Below are positions 1-8,384 of a stretch of 64,000 nucleotides of DNA, in pieces. Source of the stretch: Planctomycetota bacterium (GTDB lineage: Bacteria; Planctomycetota; Planctomycetia; Gemmatales; Gemmataceae); NCBI GenBank assembly GCA_029777335.1, contig JAKOSN010000086.1:48388-112387 (forward strand), given 5' to 3'. Position 1 is the stretch's first letter; each line of letters begins with the position of its first letter. Under the pieces are notes generated by a model. It saw only the letters and a program-made list of their open reading frames with translations, was not told the origin of the DNA and searched no databases. The position numbers were made by a program, and so were the translations under genes.

Positions 1-1520
1 GCTTTCAGGGAGAGGACGGGCCGAGTCGTGTGTGCGTCCCACACGATCAGTGAGTGGGCTCCTGCCGACAGGATGCGCTTGCCATCCGGGCTAAACACAC
101 AGGACCTCACCGCGCTGGAATGACCATGGAAGGTTTGCTTGCTGTTGTAGCGCGTCCAGAGATGGTAAAACTCCACATTGCGCAGGTTCCACTGACAGGC
201 ATCGAGAATCTCCAGGGCGCGGGCGCCATTCCCGTCCCGGAATTCGCGCTGTGCCTGCGCCAGTTGTCCCGCGTAGAGGCGCAACTCCGCCAGATTCAGT
301 TGGCGATCGGCGCGTTCCTTCTCCTGGCGGGTCTGCTTCTCCTGCTCCAGAGCACGCACTTCATTCGTGCGAGCCTTCTGCTCTTCGCGCGTGGCGACTG
401 CGGCATTCGCCTCGGCTTCCCTGGCTTTGCGGTTGGCACGCTCCGCTTCTTCGCCAGCCCGGGTGGCTTGCTCGTTGGCACGAGTCGCTTCTTTCCTGGC
501 GTCGAGGGCGAAATAGCTGGCCACGCTGATACCTGTCAGCAGCACGGCCAGGATCGCGGCGCTCAGACTCGCGACCAGTGGGTTGCGCTGTACCCACTTG
601 TGCCCTCGCTCCCACAGACCGACGGGACGCGCCTGAATCGGCTCGCCCTGTTGCCAGCGGCGCAGATCCTCGGCGAGGTCTGCTGCGGAGAGATAGCGTC
701 GGTGCGGCTCCTTGTGCAGACATTTCAGACAGATCGTTTCCAGATCGCGCGGCACCTGGCCGTTGAGCGAACGGACTGCCACGGGCTCGTCGCTGATGAC
801 CTGGAGCAAGGTGTCCATCACGGTCGCCGCCTTGAAGGGAGGGCGTCCCGTCAGGCATTCATAGAGAATCGCTCCCAGCGCATAGATGTCACAGCTGGGA
901 CCGATCTCCTTGTTCTTGCCGCTGGCCTGCTCGGGAGCCATGTAACTGGGAGTGCCGAGAATCGCTCCAGTGGCTGTCTGGGTGCTCTGGTCGAGTTTCT
1001 TGGCCAGACCAAAATCGGAGATCTTGAGAGTGCCGTCTGCGGTGAAGAGCACATTGGCGGGGTTGAGGTCGCGATGGAGGATGCCCCTGTCGTGAGCGGC
1101 CTGCATGGCGCGGGCCAGTTGTTCCACGGTGGCGGCGGCACGACCTGGCGGCAAGGGGGTGCCTGCCAGCTGGGCTGCGAGACTGCCGCCGGCACAGAAC
1201 TCCAGGGCGAGGTAAGGAAGGTCGTGGTGTTCGCCGACTTCATGGATGTGGACGATGTGGGGATGATTCAACCGAGCGATGGCCTCGGCCTCGGTGCGAA
1301 AGCGTTTCAAGTCGGATGCAGTCGCGTGGGCTCCGGTCAGGATCATCTTGAGGGCGACGGTGCGATCCAGGTTGAGTTGCCGGGCCTGATAGACCACGCC
1401 CATTCCGCCTCGTCCGAGCTCGCGCAGGATCTCATAGCCGGGGAGAGCGACGTGGGGAGGAGTATTTTCCTGGGCTACACCGGGGAGAGTTCGTGCTGGG
1501 TCACTGGTTGGCGCATTCAT
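1..1520 (-). CDS. Ser/Thr protein kinase with WD40 repeats (3' part outside window)
   Basis: Membrane-anchored Hanks-type kinase. The 506 visible codons hold a Gly-rich loop (GRGGMGVV, about residues 36-43), the VALK lysine (about 58), the catalytic loop HRDLNPANVLF (about 149), SDFG, and GTPSYMAPEQ. A transmembrane helix follows near residues 310-335, then a charged coiled coil and the first WD40 repeat (GHSSAVRSCVFSPDGK, then IVWD). In subdomain VIb the usual HRDLKP lysine is Asn; the Asp is kept, so activity may be reduced rather than lost. The start is the first of two in-frame ATGs beside the N-terminal MNAPTS. The C-terminal propeller lies beyond the left edge. Substrates cannot be told from sequence. 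The leader, with a strong terminator about 90 bases upstream of the start, suggests that this gene has its own promoter after the small RNA or is controlled through that terminator. Confidence 0.93.
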   Translation of the reverse strand, partial: MNAPTSDPARTLPGVAQENTPPHVALPGYEILRELGRGGMGVVYQARQLNLDRTVALKMILTGAHATASDLKRFRTEAEAIARLNHPHIVHIHEVGEHHDLPYLALEFCAGGSLAAQLAGTPLPPGRAAATVEQLARAMQAAHDRGILHRDLNPANVLFTADGTLKISDFGLAKKLDQSTQTATGAILGTPSYMAPEQASGKNKEIGPSCDIYALGAILYECLTGRPPFKAATVMDTLLQVISDEPVAVRSLNGQVPRDLETICLKCLHKEPHRRYLSAADLAEDLRRWQQGEPIQARPVGLWERGHKWVQRNPLVASLSAAILAVLLTGISVASYFALDARKEATRANEQATRAGEEAERANRKAREAEANAAVATREEQKARTNEVRALEQEKQTRQEKERADRQLNLAELRLYAGQLAQAQREFRDGNGARALEILDACQWNLRNVEFYHLWTRYNSKQTFHGHSSAVRSCVFSPDGKRILSAGAHSLIVWDAHTTRPVLSLK

Positions 1521-1601
1521 CGAGTGGGCTCCCCAGGCCGGGTGGTGGCTTGAAAGGAAGTGGATGCAATGGAAGGGGTGTAGGAATATCCCCGACGAGA
1601 G

Positions 1602-1646
1602 GAGAAAAAAAACGCTGCATGGTGGTTCTTGCACCATGCAGCGTTT
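1602..1646 (-). terminator. Rho-independent terminator of the candidate small RNA
   Basis: A perfect 15-bp inverted repeat (1610-1624 with 1632-1646, arms AAACGCTGCATGGTG/CACCATGCAGCGTTT) has a 7-base loop and is followed on the minus strand by eight T residues. On the plus strand there is no T tract, so orientation is clear. No protein gene ends here on the minus strand; the nearest minus gene to the right ends at 3568. The terminator must therefore serve a short transcript or act as an attenuator before the kinase gene. Confidence 0.9.
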
Positions 1647-1783
1647 GAGAAACAAAGTGTTCCGCCGACGATTAATTCGGCGTCGCCCATACACCGAAAA
1701 AATCACGGCGGAACGAGAGTGTTCCACCTGAACCGCTATGGCGTCGCCCAGTCACCAGAGAAGTTCATTAGTGGTGGAACATT
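1602..1783 (-). ncRNA. Candidate small RNA, two tandem structured units
   Basis: About 180 nt between a sigma70-like promoter and a terminator. It holds two units in tandem, minus strand 1780-1721 and 1714-1659. Each is closed by a perfect 8-bp stem that differs by a compensatory pair: GTTCCACC/GGTGGAAC in unit 1, GTTCCGCC/GGCGGAAC in unit 2. Each has a middle stem of different sequence (TGAAC/GTTCA; GATT/AATC) and an apical stem (TGGTG/CGCCA; CGGTG/CGCCG, again covarying). Each ends in the same nine-base loop NNTGGGCGA. Conserved loops with covarying stems argue for selection on RNA structure. There is no reading frame of note inside. I do not recognise it as 6S, a riboswitch or another known class. 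It could be a free sRNA or a two-aptamer attenuator ahead of the kinase gene at 1520. Confidence 0.72.
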
Positions 1784-1787
1784 TGCT

Positions 1788-1815
1788 ACTATACCGGGAG
1801 GCAAACGGGTTGCAA
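1788..1815 (-). promoter_or_regulatory. sigma70-like promoter of the small RNA
   Basis: On the minus strand, TTGCAA (1815-1810), a 16-base spacer, then TATAGT (1793-1788). Transcription would start near 1781-1783, exactly where the first closing stem begins at 1780. Just upstream (about 1825-1853) lie alternating A and T tracts resembling an UP element. The coincidence of predicted start and stem makes this more convincing than the hexamers alone. Confidence 0.6.
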
Positions 1816-1971
1816 TACATCTTGGAAAAATTTTTTGAAAATTTTTCTCAGCTCGTGACAGGTGCTCAGCGACCCCTGTCAGCACCTCTCAACCTCCCTC
1901 CTTACAGGATCCCCAGACCGAGCACTTTTCAGGAGAAAGCTCCCAGATTAAAGAAAACGCGAACCAGCAAA

Positions 1972-2001
1972 TTGACCTGTGCCAGGCGCGAGCGGTACAG
2001 T
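1972..2001 (+). promoter_or_regulatory. sigma70-like promoter for the oxidoreductase gene
   Basis: TTGACC (1972-1977), 18-base spacer, TACAGT (1996-2001). It lies about 57 bases before the ATG at 2059 in an otherwise gene-free stretch. Together with the small RNA unit this accounts for most of the 1521-2058 gap. Confidence 0.45.
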
Positions 2002-2058
2002 AACCCAAAGACCTGTCACTACGTCCCCTGGACGCACCTTGGATGAGGGAGAATTGGG

Positions 2059-3516
2059 ATGGCCAAGTTGACGCGACGCGATTTTCTGCAGCACTCCGCC
2101 CTCCTGTCGGCGGCGGTGGCTGGTGCGGGAACCCTGGCAAATCCGCTGCGAGCCGAAGAGAAGACCGCCAAGAAGGGGGCAGCGAGCGAACAACTGCGCG
2201 TCGCCTGCATTGGCGTGCGCGGTCGCGGGCGAGACCATATCAAGGGGTTCGCCGGCAGGCACAACTGCCTGGTCACCACCATCTGCGATGTCGACCTGAG
2301 CGACGACATCGTCGGGCCAGCCTCGAAGATGATCGAGAAGGCGCAGGGGAGCGCTCCCAGGATCGTGCAGGATTTGCGCGTCGTGATGGAGGACAAGAAC
2401 ATTGATATTGTCTCCATCGCCACTCCCAATCACTGGCATTCGTTGGCCGCCATCTGGGCGATGCAGGCGGGCAAGGATGTCTACGTCGAAAAGCCTGTCA
2501 GCCACAATGTCCATGAAGGCCGTATCCTTGTGGAGATTGCACGGAAGTTCAAGCGCATCTGCCAGGCGGGCACGCAGATTCGCAGCTCGTCCGGAATGCG
2601 CGCGGCGATGGAATATCTTCACGCGGGCAAGCTCGGCAAGCTCCAGGTGGCACGCGGGCTCTGCTACAAATCTCGTCCCTCCATCGGCAAGGTCAACGGG
2701 CCTCAACCCCTCCCCAAGACGATCGACTACGATCTGTGGTGCGGACCCGCGCCCAAGACCCCGTTGATGCGCAAGAAGTTGCACTACGATTGGCACTGGA
2801 TCTGGGACTACGGCAACGGCGATCTTGGCAACCAGGGCATCCATCAGATGGACGTCGCCCGCTGGGGCCTGGGCAAGAATGAATTGTGCAAGGCGGCCTT
2901 TAGTGTGGGCGGACGGTTTGGCTACATCGATGACGGCCAGACTGCCAACACCCAGATCTGCCTGTTCGACTACGGCGACGCGGAACTGATCTTCGAGGTG
3001 CGTGGCTTGCCCACGACGAAGTATCAGGAGGTGAATGTCGGCAACGTCTTCCACTGCACCGATGGCATTCTGGTTTGCCCGGGCTACACCGAGGCGCGTG
3101 CCTACAGTCCCAAGGGAGAACTGCTCAAGACCTTCAAGGGTGGCGAGGATCACTACGGTAACTTCGTCAAGGCAGTCCGCAGTCGCAAGTCGAGCGATCT
3201 GAACGCCGAGATCCTCGAAGGGCATCTCTCCAGTGCGCTGTGCCACCTGGGGAACATCAGTTATCGCCTGGGGACCGCACAACCCTTCAACAAGGCGACC
3301 CAGCCCTTTGGCGACGACAAGGCCGCCAGCGAAACCTTCGGGCGGATGTGCGAACACCTCAAGAACAACATGGTTGGCCTCGCCGACGCCACCTACATGG
3401 TCGGTCGGCATTTGAAGGTGGATCCCACCCGCGAGATGTTCATGGGCGACAAGGAAGCCAATGCCATGCTCACCCGGGAGTATCGCAAGGGATTCGAGGT
3501 CCCAGCCAAGGTGTAA
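2059..3516 (+). CDS. Gfo/Idh/MocA-family oxidoreductase, Tat-exported
   Basis: A 485-residue NAD(P)-dependent dehydrogenase-like protein. The N-terminus has a twin-arginine signal (TRRDFLQ, then an Ala-rich stretch ending near LRAEE), so it should be folded in the cytoplasm and exported with its cofactor. The Rossmann start is VACIGVRGRGRDH, and the conserved EKPV lysine motif appears in DVYVEKPVSHN. Such exported oxidoreductases are greatly expanded in planctomycetes and are thought to act on sugars or inositols; the substrate here cannot be named. It stands alone: a promoter-like sequence precedes it and a strong hairpin follows. The start ATG lies next to the Tat motif, with GGATGAGGGAG-type purines upstream. 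Confidence 0.93.
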   Translation: MAKLTRRDFLQHSALLSAAVAGAGTLANPLRAEEKTAKKGAASEQLRVACIGVRGRGRDHIKGFAGRHNCLVTTICDVDLSDDIVGPASKMIEKAQGSAPRIVQDLRVVMEDKNIDIVSIATPNHWHSLAAIWAMQAGKDVYVEKPVSHNVHEGRILVEIARKFKRICQAGTQIRSSSGMRAAMEYLHAGKLGKLQVARGLCYKSRPSIGKVNGPQPLPKTIDYDLWCGPAPKTPLMRKKLHYDWHWIWDYGNGDLGNQGIHQMDVARWGLGKNELCKAAFSVGGRFGYIDDGQTANTQICLFDYGDAELIFEVRGLPTTKYQEVNVGNVFHCTDGILVCPGYTEARAYSPKGELLKTFKGGEDHYGNFVKAVRSRKSSDLNAEILEGHLSSALCHLGNISYRLGTAQPFNKATQPFGDDKAASETFGRMCEHLKNNMVGLADATYMVGRHLKVDPTREMFMGDKEANAMLTREYRKGFEVPAKV

Positions 3517-3537
3517 CAAGAACGGCTCAGGCGCGCC

Positions 3538-3572
3538 TTTGGCGGGGTGGGAATCTGTCCCACCCCGCTAAA
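3538..3572. terminator. Bidirectional hairpin between convergent genes
   Basis: Arms TTTGGCGGGGTGGGA/TCCCACCCCGCTAAA form 15 pairs with one G-T wobble around a 5-base loop. It lies between the oxidoreductase (ends 3516) and the CPBP protease, whose stop at 3568 falls inside the hairpin. There is no long T tract, but the stem is very stable in both directions. Confidence 0.6.
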
Positions 3573-4296
3573 GCGCGTGGATGCGCTGAAGCAGATCATA
3601 TCCCACGACAAAGATCGCTCCATCCACCAGCAGATGGCTGAGCCAGACTGCATAGATCGTCTCTGTCCGTTGATAAAACCAGGCCCACACCCCGCCTCCC
3701 ACGGCGATTGCCAGCGAAAGAGGCACGACCGCCGTCAGGAAAGAGCCGGGTAAATAGACGTACAGAACTATGACATGATGGGCCATGAACGCCAGGCTTG
3801 AGACCACCAGGGCCATGCGCCAGGATAGGAACTGGCGCAGGTGCCCAAAGACAAACCAGCGCCAGTAGTATTCCTCAAGCAGCGAATGAATCAGAGAGAT
3901 GAAGACCCCGAGCACAAGGTATCTGGCTGGCGTGGTCACCCCAAACTCGCTTAGTTTCCCGGCGATCTTCTCCGGGGTCTGGACAAAGAGCGGGGTGTGG
4001 ATCAGCCAGAAGTGATAGAGCGCCAAACCCAGCGCTCCCACCGCGAACCCGAAGCCAAGGGCCAGAGGCAAGCCCGCGAAACGGGGCCGTCCCGGTCTGG
4101 GACAGCGCCCCTCGTAGAGCCAGAGCACCAGCACGGGGAAGGCGAACTGGAGGAGCTTTCCCCCGGTGTAGGCCAACCGCTGCCAGGGGTTGATTGCCCC
4201 GTTCTCCGGCGCCAGCGTCAGAAAGTACAGCCAGGCGGTGAAGGTGGGGAAGGTGAGCGCGAAGCTAAGGGCCAGGGCCAACCCCGTACGTTTCAT
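3568..4296 (-). CDS. CPBP-family intramembrane metal-dependent protease
   Basis: A 242-residue multi-pass membrane protein of the CAAX-protease/bacteriocin-processing (Abi) family. The diagnostic motifs are in order: EEYYWR (EExxxR), the HH pair in [10 protein letters not shown], and [10 protein letters not shown] near the C-terminus. About seven hydrophobic helices are visible. Such enzymes cleave within the membrane; natural substrates in planctomycetes are unknown to me. Its ATG overlaps the stop of the upstream nucleoside phosphorylase gene (ATGA), so the two are translationally coupled. No functional link between them is obvious. Confidence 0.88.
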   Translation of the reverse strand: MKRTGLALALSFALTFPTFTAWLYFLTLAPENGAINPWQRLAYTGGKLLQFAFPVLVLWLYEGRCPRPGRPRFAGLPLALGFGFAVGALGLALYHFWLIHTPLFVQTPEKIAGKLSEFGVTTPARYLVLGVFISLIHSLLEEYYWRWFVFGHLRQFLSWRMALVVSSLAFMAHHVIVLYVYLPGSFLTAVVPLSLAIAVGGGVWAWFYQRTETIYAVWLSHLLVDGAIFVVGYDLLQRIHAL

Positions 4297-5117
4297 GGTA
4301 ATTCCTCAACCACCCGGCGTACCAGCACGCGCAATTTCTTTTCGGCAGCGTTGGCGGTGGCGATGATGTCTTCCAGGGTGGCGGGTTCCAGGGCATCGGG
4401 CAGGCACTGATCGGTGATGACCGAGAGCCCAAGATTGCGCAGTCCGGCGTGGACGCCCACGATCACCTCGGGCACCGTGGACATACCCACGACATCAGCG
4501 CCCGCCCCGCGCAAGAAGCGATATTCCGCGCGTGTCTCCAGGTTCGGCCCAGGAACGGCGACGAACACCCCTTTCTGGCAAACAATCTTTTCCTCCAGAG
4601 CCACCCGTTGGGTCAGGCGAATCAGTTCCGGATCATAGGGATGGCACATGTCTGGAAAGCGCGGGCCCAGGCGGTCATCGTTGGGGCCGATGAGCGGATT
4701 GTCGCCCAGGAGGTTGATGTGGTCCTCGATGATCATGATATCGCCCTTGGCCCATTGCGGATTCATGCCGCCACAGGCATTGCTGACAATAAGGATCTCA
4801 CAACCCATTGCCTTCATCACCCGTACGGGCAAGGTGATCTGCTGAAGCGAGTAACCTTCGTAGAAGTGGAAACGCCCTTCCATCGCCATCACGGTCTTCC
4901 CAGCAAGTTGTCCGCAAACGAGGCGGCCGGCGTGCGAGGGAGCGGTGGAGTGCGGAAAATGCGGGATTTCGCCGTAGGGGAAGGCGGCCTCTGCTTGAAT
5001 GTCCTCGACCAGTCCGCCCAGACCGGTGCCAAGAATGATCCCAACGCGCGGGTGTCCTTTCCAGCGCGCACGCAGGGTCTGACAGGCTTCCTGAATCTTG
5101 CTGTAGAGATCGAGCAT
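4293..5117 (-). CDS. punA: Purine-nucleoside phosphorylase (trimeric PNP/MTAP family)
   Basis: A 274-residue cytosolic enzyme that splits purine nucleosides with phosphate to give base plus ribose-1-phosphate. Family motifs are present: the phosphate loop [37 protein letters not shown] (usual SNAAGG), and GMSTVPE. The base-contacting segment reads VITDQCLPD where classical PNPs have an ITN motif; an Asp here may shift base preference. I place the start at MLDLYSK (5117) because GAGGA lies upstream; an in-frame extension to 5201 exists but is Arg-rich and unlike the family. It ends overlapping the CPBP gene. Confidence 0.92.
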   Translation of the reverse strand: MLDLYSKIQEACQTLRARWKGHPRVGIILGTGLGGLVEDIQAEAAFPYGEIPHFPHSTAPSHAGRLVCGQLAGKTVMAMEGRFHFYEGYSLQQITLPVRVMKAMGCEILIVSNACGGMNPQWAKGDIMIIEDHINLLGDNPLIGPNDDRLGPRFPDMCHPYDPELIRLTQRVALEEKIVCQKGVFVAVPGPNLETRAEYRFLRGAGADVVGMSTVPEVIVGVHAGLRNLGLSVITDQCLPDALEPATLEDIIATANAAEKKLRVLVRRVVEELP

Positions 5118-5219
5118 GATGCCAGATTCCTCGCCAGGGAAGAAACGAACCGAGCCGCGACGAGGAGCACGCCTCAGCACGGCTCGGTGCCCTGGCATCA
5201 TGGTACGGAGAGAATTGGC

Positions 5220-6962
5220 TTAATCCAGATCCTCGACCCCGGTCAGCGTTTTCAAATCCTGCACTTGCTTGGCATACTCATCGGCGAGCGTGTTCATGCG
5301 GTTCTTGAACAGCCCGGCATTCTGAGGGCGTTCGATGTTGTCGATGATGTCGGCATCCACCTTGTAGAGTTTTTCCAGGGCATCGCGTGTGGTGGCGCGG
5401 ACATTCGGATCGGAGAGGATACGCGGAATGGCGGGGCGCAATTCCTTCAACTGGGCATCCAGGAGTTGCAGATCGCTGCCGATCTCCCGCAGGGCCCGGT
5501 TGTAGCCTTCCTGCGCCGTTCCCTTGTTGGCCATCGCCTCATCCATGCGCTTGGCGACGTGCTGCATCATCTTGATGTGAACACGTCCCACAAAGGCCAG
5601 GCGACGGAAGAGGACGCCGGCATTGTGCAGGGAAACAGTGCGCTCCATCTCGGACTTGTCCGCGCGGCTGGCGCGCTCGATCGCCTTGCGCAAATCGGGA
5701 AGCGGGACGGCAAAGCCAATCCCTTCCTGGCGATCGCCGACCGCCTTGCGGGTGACCACGCCAATCACGCGGCCCCTGGCATCGAAAACCGGCCCCCCGG
5801 AGTTGCCCGGGTTGATGGTGGCGTTCAACTGATACCAGCCCAGGTCGTTGAGCTTGGCCTCGGTGCTCATCACGCCCTGGGTGACGGCGTTTTCCAGGAT
5901 AATGTGATCGCCTGCCGTGGCCGCCGGAGAGCCGATTACCACGATCCGTTCGCCCCCCTTGACGGTGAAGGTGTCGGCAACTCGAAGGGGTTTTTGCTTG
6001 GTGGAGATACGCAAAATGGCAAGATCGCGCTGCGGATCCTCGTAGATCAGTTCGCCCGTCAGAGCAGTCTTGCCCCCTTCTCCTGCCGAGGGGAAGTAAA
6101 TCTTGAGCTGATCAACCAGGCTGTGCGAGACCACGTGCGAATTGGTTACGAGCAGATCCTTGCTCACCAGAAAGCCGGTTCCGCCACCCTGAGGCGAACT
6201 GATGCGCGCCACCGATGGTTTACAAAGCTCGACCAGCTTTTCGGTGGACAGCTCGGTATCAGTGGGTTCGGTTGCCTGGGTGGGTGTTTGTTCGGCCCGA
6301 GAAGAGTCAGTAGTGCTGCGTGAGCTGCCGTGATTGAGCAAGAGAACGAGGCCCAGACCAAGAATTCCGCACAGCAGAAGTCCACCCAGTCCGCCCGCAA
6401 TCAGGATCATGGGAAGGCGAGTGCCCTGGGGACGCGAACGAGGAGGAATCGAGAAGGGCTGGGCCGCGTGGCCAGCGGGGGTGCGAGGCGAGGGCGAGGG
6501 CGAGGGCTGAATCCCCAGCATCTGCGGTTCGGGTTCCAGGCGCTGCGAAACGGCACGGGCTGGTTCCCAGTTGGGCATTCCTTCGGTCCAGACCAGATCG
6601 GTCTGTTTGACCTGTCCCGATTTGACCAGATCCCGGAGCTGCGCGGTGCCCACCGGGCCCTGGCGTTGTCCCTGTCGCACGTAAAACCAGGAGGGTTCCT
6701 TGGCGGGCGCCGGAGTGGGGGCCGGGGTGGGGGGGTGTCCTCCCGGGGGGGCGGCCACGGCCGCTGCCGCTCCCGCCGGCGCCCCGGCCTTGGCGATCGC
6801 TTTGGGGTCCGCGGAGATAAGGGCGCCCAGAACCGTTTTGTTGATATCGGGAACTGGCACCTGCAACCGCTGACCACACTTGGGGCATGGCATTTTGATC
6901 CCGGCTTTTTCCGGTGGCACCGTGACCACACTCTGGCAGGCGGGACAGGAGAAACGGATCAT
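5220..6962 (-). CDS. Zinc-ribbon/GYF/trypsin-like membrane protease
   Basis: 580 residues in clear modules. A zinc ribbon (C6, C9, C26, C29) is followed by a Pro/Ala-rich linker and a GYF_2-type domain (about 91-142, WFYVRQGQRQGPV, then WTEGMPNW). Next come a single transmembrane helix (about 183-210) and a DegP/HtrA-like serine protease domain. The triad is visible: H276 in VTNSHVV, D313 in RDLAIL, S388 in GNSGGPVF. A helical C-terminal region (about 440-580) replaces the PDZ domains of true HtrA. The ribbon and GYF domain should be cytoplasmic and the protease outside the inner membrane. Substrates are unknown; a role in envelope quality control is inference. Confidence 0.9.
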   Translation of the reverse strand: MIRFSCPACQSVVTVPPEKAGIKMPCPKCGQRLQVPVPDINKTVLGALISADPKAIAKAGAPAGAAAAVAAPPGGHPPTPAPTPAPAKEPSWFYVRQGQRQGPVGTAQLRDLVKSGQVKQTDLVWTEGMPNWEPARAVSQRLEPEPQMLGIQPSPSPSPRTPAGHAAQPFSIPPRSRPQGTRLPMILIAGGLGGLLLCGILGLGLVLLLNHGSSRSTTDSSRAEQTPTQATEPTDTELSTEKLVELCKPSVARISSPQGGGTGFLVSKDLLVTNSHVVSHSLVDQLKIYFPSAGEGGKTALTGELIYEDPQRDLAILRISTKQKPLRVADTFTVKGGERIVVIGSPAATAGDHIILENAVTQGVMSTEAKLNDLGWYQLNATINPGNSGGPVFDARGRVIGVVTRKAVGDRQEGIGFAVPLPDLRKAIERASRADKSEMERTVSLHNAGVLFRRLAFVGRVHIKMMQHVAKRMDEAMANKGTAQEGYNRALREIGSDLQLLDAQLKELRPAIPRILSDPNVRATTRDALEKLYKVDADIIDNIERPQNAGLFKNRMNTLADEYAKQVQDLKTLTGVEDLD

Positions 6963-7121
6963 GGAGACAGCTCCTGAAGAAGATCTCAGCAGCCTGTTCT
7001 GTCAATAATATCTCCGACGCCGATCAAAGAGAAAGGAATGTAAGGCAAAATTTTTCTCTGCTTTTGTCCTGATCGCTTTAATCGGCCTGATCCTTCCCAT
7101 GCCCTTCCCCCTGCCGAGGGG

Positions 7122-7556
7122 TCAGTCGATCTCCGGGACGGGTTGCAACGCCTCCCCCTGCTCGTCGTAAAACGATTCGTGCAGTAGGAACAACTGTTCC
7201 ACCGCAAAGCCGAGCAAGTTCAATTGCCGTCGCAGAATCTGGAAGGCCGTCACGGTCAACCGTCGCCCCAACAAACTCCGCAGATGGCGCGGACAGAGAT
7301 CCATCTCCAGGGCGGTCGGCTCGCGCACGGGAAAAGTCTGAAATGGAACGGTTCCCCAGCGAGCACAAACCACACAACAACGATCCTGCACCGGGACGAT
7401 CAATGGGGCTCCTCTCCCCAGGACCAGTTCTTCCTGGCACTCCGGACAGATCGGCTCGGTGAGAATCCGATCCCAGTGTCCATCGCCCGCTCCACAGCGA
7501 CTGCAGGGAGCAAGGGATGCCCGTGTATCCTTCTGGACAAGGCGCAAACAGCTCAT
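7122..7556 (-). CDS. Zinc-ribbon protein of unknown function
   Basis: 144 residues. The N-terminal half has paired cysteines (CSRC, CPEC, then CVVC after a second Cys) that look like two treble-clef or ribbon zinc sites, with a later CPRH that may add ligands. The C-terminal half (about 90-130) is helical and hydrophobic without a clear membrane span. I do not recognise a family. It lies 160 bases upstream of the membrane protease gene on the same strand. Coding is supported by cysteine spacing and GC-rich codon use. Confidence 0.65.
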   Translation of the reverse strand: MSCLRLVQKDTRASLAPCSRCGAGDGHWDRILTEPICPECQEELVLGRGAPLIVPVQDRCCVVCARWGTVPFQTFPVREPTALEMDLCPRHLRSLLGRRLTVTAFQILRRQLNLLGFAVEQLFLLHESFYDEQGEALQPVPEID

Positions 7557-7683
7557 ACCACTCCTCAGCCTGCCCTTGGTTTGATCTGTTGATTGTGGAG
7601 GGAATCTGTCTCACATTCCCCTCTCCACAATTCGGCTCGCGCCCCGCTGGTGCGTTACCCATTCCCCCACTTTTCTCCCCGCC

Positions 7684-7747
7684 AGTGTTAACTTGTGGCT
7701 TCCGTGCTGTCTTCCGGGAACACACTTCGCTAACGCAAGTTAACACT
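7684..7747. repeat. Inverted repeat AGTGTTAACTTG, possible operator pair
   Basis: AGTGTTAACTTG at 7684-7695 recurs as its exact reverse complement at 7736-7747, 40 bases apart. Each copy contains the palindrome GTTAAC. It lies in the 387-base gap 7557-7943 between divergently transcribed genes. Two dyad sites about five helical turns apart (centre to centre) fit a looping regulator, but a long hairpin is also possible. The rest of the gap holds no gene I can support; 7818-7943 is open in frame with the next gene but reads like leader sequence. Confidence 0.4.
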
Positions 7748-7943
7748 TCTCAGTTTCCTCTTCTGACTGAAGAGGCGAAGGCTCAGAACGTTTCGTCATA
7801 TCTTCTTTTGAAATAATATGTTAAGAAAAATCGATTTCGTGGAGAATTGCCTCGGTATTCTGAGACGAGGATGGCATCGAAAGTGCATTCTAGCGCTGAA
7901 GTTAGGAATCAGATACACCGGGATGGGCACTCGGACTAACGTG

Positions 7944-8384
7944 ATGTCAACCATGAACATGCGACCCGGACTTGAACTGCTGCGGCGTGCACCCACCCTC
8001 CACCAGATCGCCGACTCCTGGGGCAAAATCGAACTCAAGTTGGAGACGGACGATACCCGCTACTGGATCACCACCGAGGGGTTGCCGGAAAAATCGACCG
8101 TGGCGCCGATCAACTTTGTGATCGGTTATGTGACGGTCGAGAAACGGTCGGCCCAGGGGAACTGGGATCTCAGCGCCGTGTACAGTCCCGATGCCTGGAA
8201 GCTCTCGCAGGGCTTCGATTATTGCCAGATGCTCTATCGCGAATTGCGTGAGCTGAATGTGCGCCTGGAGAAGAACTTTAGCTGGCAGCTCAAAAAAGAG
8301 ATCGAGGAACTCTGGGCGGAACTGCAACGTACCAATCGAGCGGTCCTTGCGCTCTCGGAGAAGGTGGCGGCCGCAACGCAATGA
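7944..8384 (+). CDS. Conserved-looking protein of unknown function
   Basis: About 146 residues, soluble, no signal peptide. The middle part alternates strands (LETDDTRYWITTEG, NFVIGYVTVEK) and the C-terminal 50 residues are a long charged helix, probably a coiled coil (KKEIEELWAELQRTN). No family recognised. Three close in-frame ATGs (7944, 7953, 7959) make the exact start uncertain; an extension back to 7818 is Arg/Leu-rich and unlikely. It is followed after 94 bases by the Nudix gene, so the two may be co-transcribed. Confidence 0.6.
   Translation: MSTMNMRPGLELLRRAPTLHQIADSWGKIELKLETDDTRYWITTEGLPEKSTVAPINFVIGYVTVEKRSAQGNWDLSAVYSPDAWKLSQGFDYCQMLYRELRELNVRLEKNFSWQLKKEIEELWAELQRTNRAVLALSEKVAAATQ

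Noticed and set aside
1602..1783. 6S RNA as identity of the small RNA
   Set aside because: Length is right, but 6S folds as one long rod with a central bubble. Here two separate units each close with perfect stems, and the rod alternative needs an A-C mismatch.
1948..3519. 523-codon open frame on the minus strand opposite the Gfo/Idh/MocA gene
   Set aside because: It is the antisense frame of a clear enzyme gene; its translation is His/Asp/Leu-rich with no fold. Similar antisense frames at 4449-6323, 9411-10715, 12346-13428, 20164-21792 and 24375-26906 were left out for the same reason.
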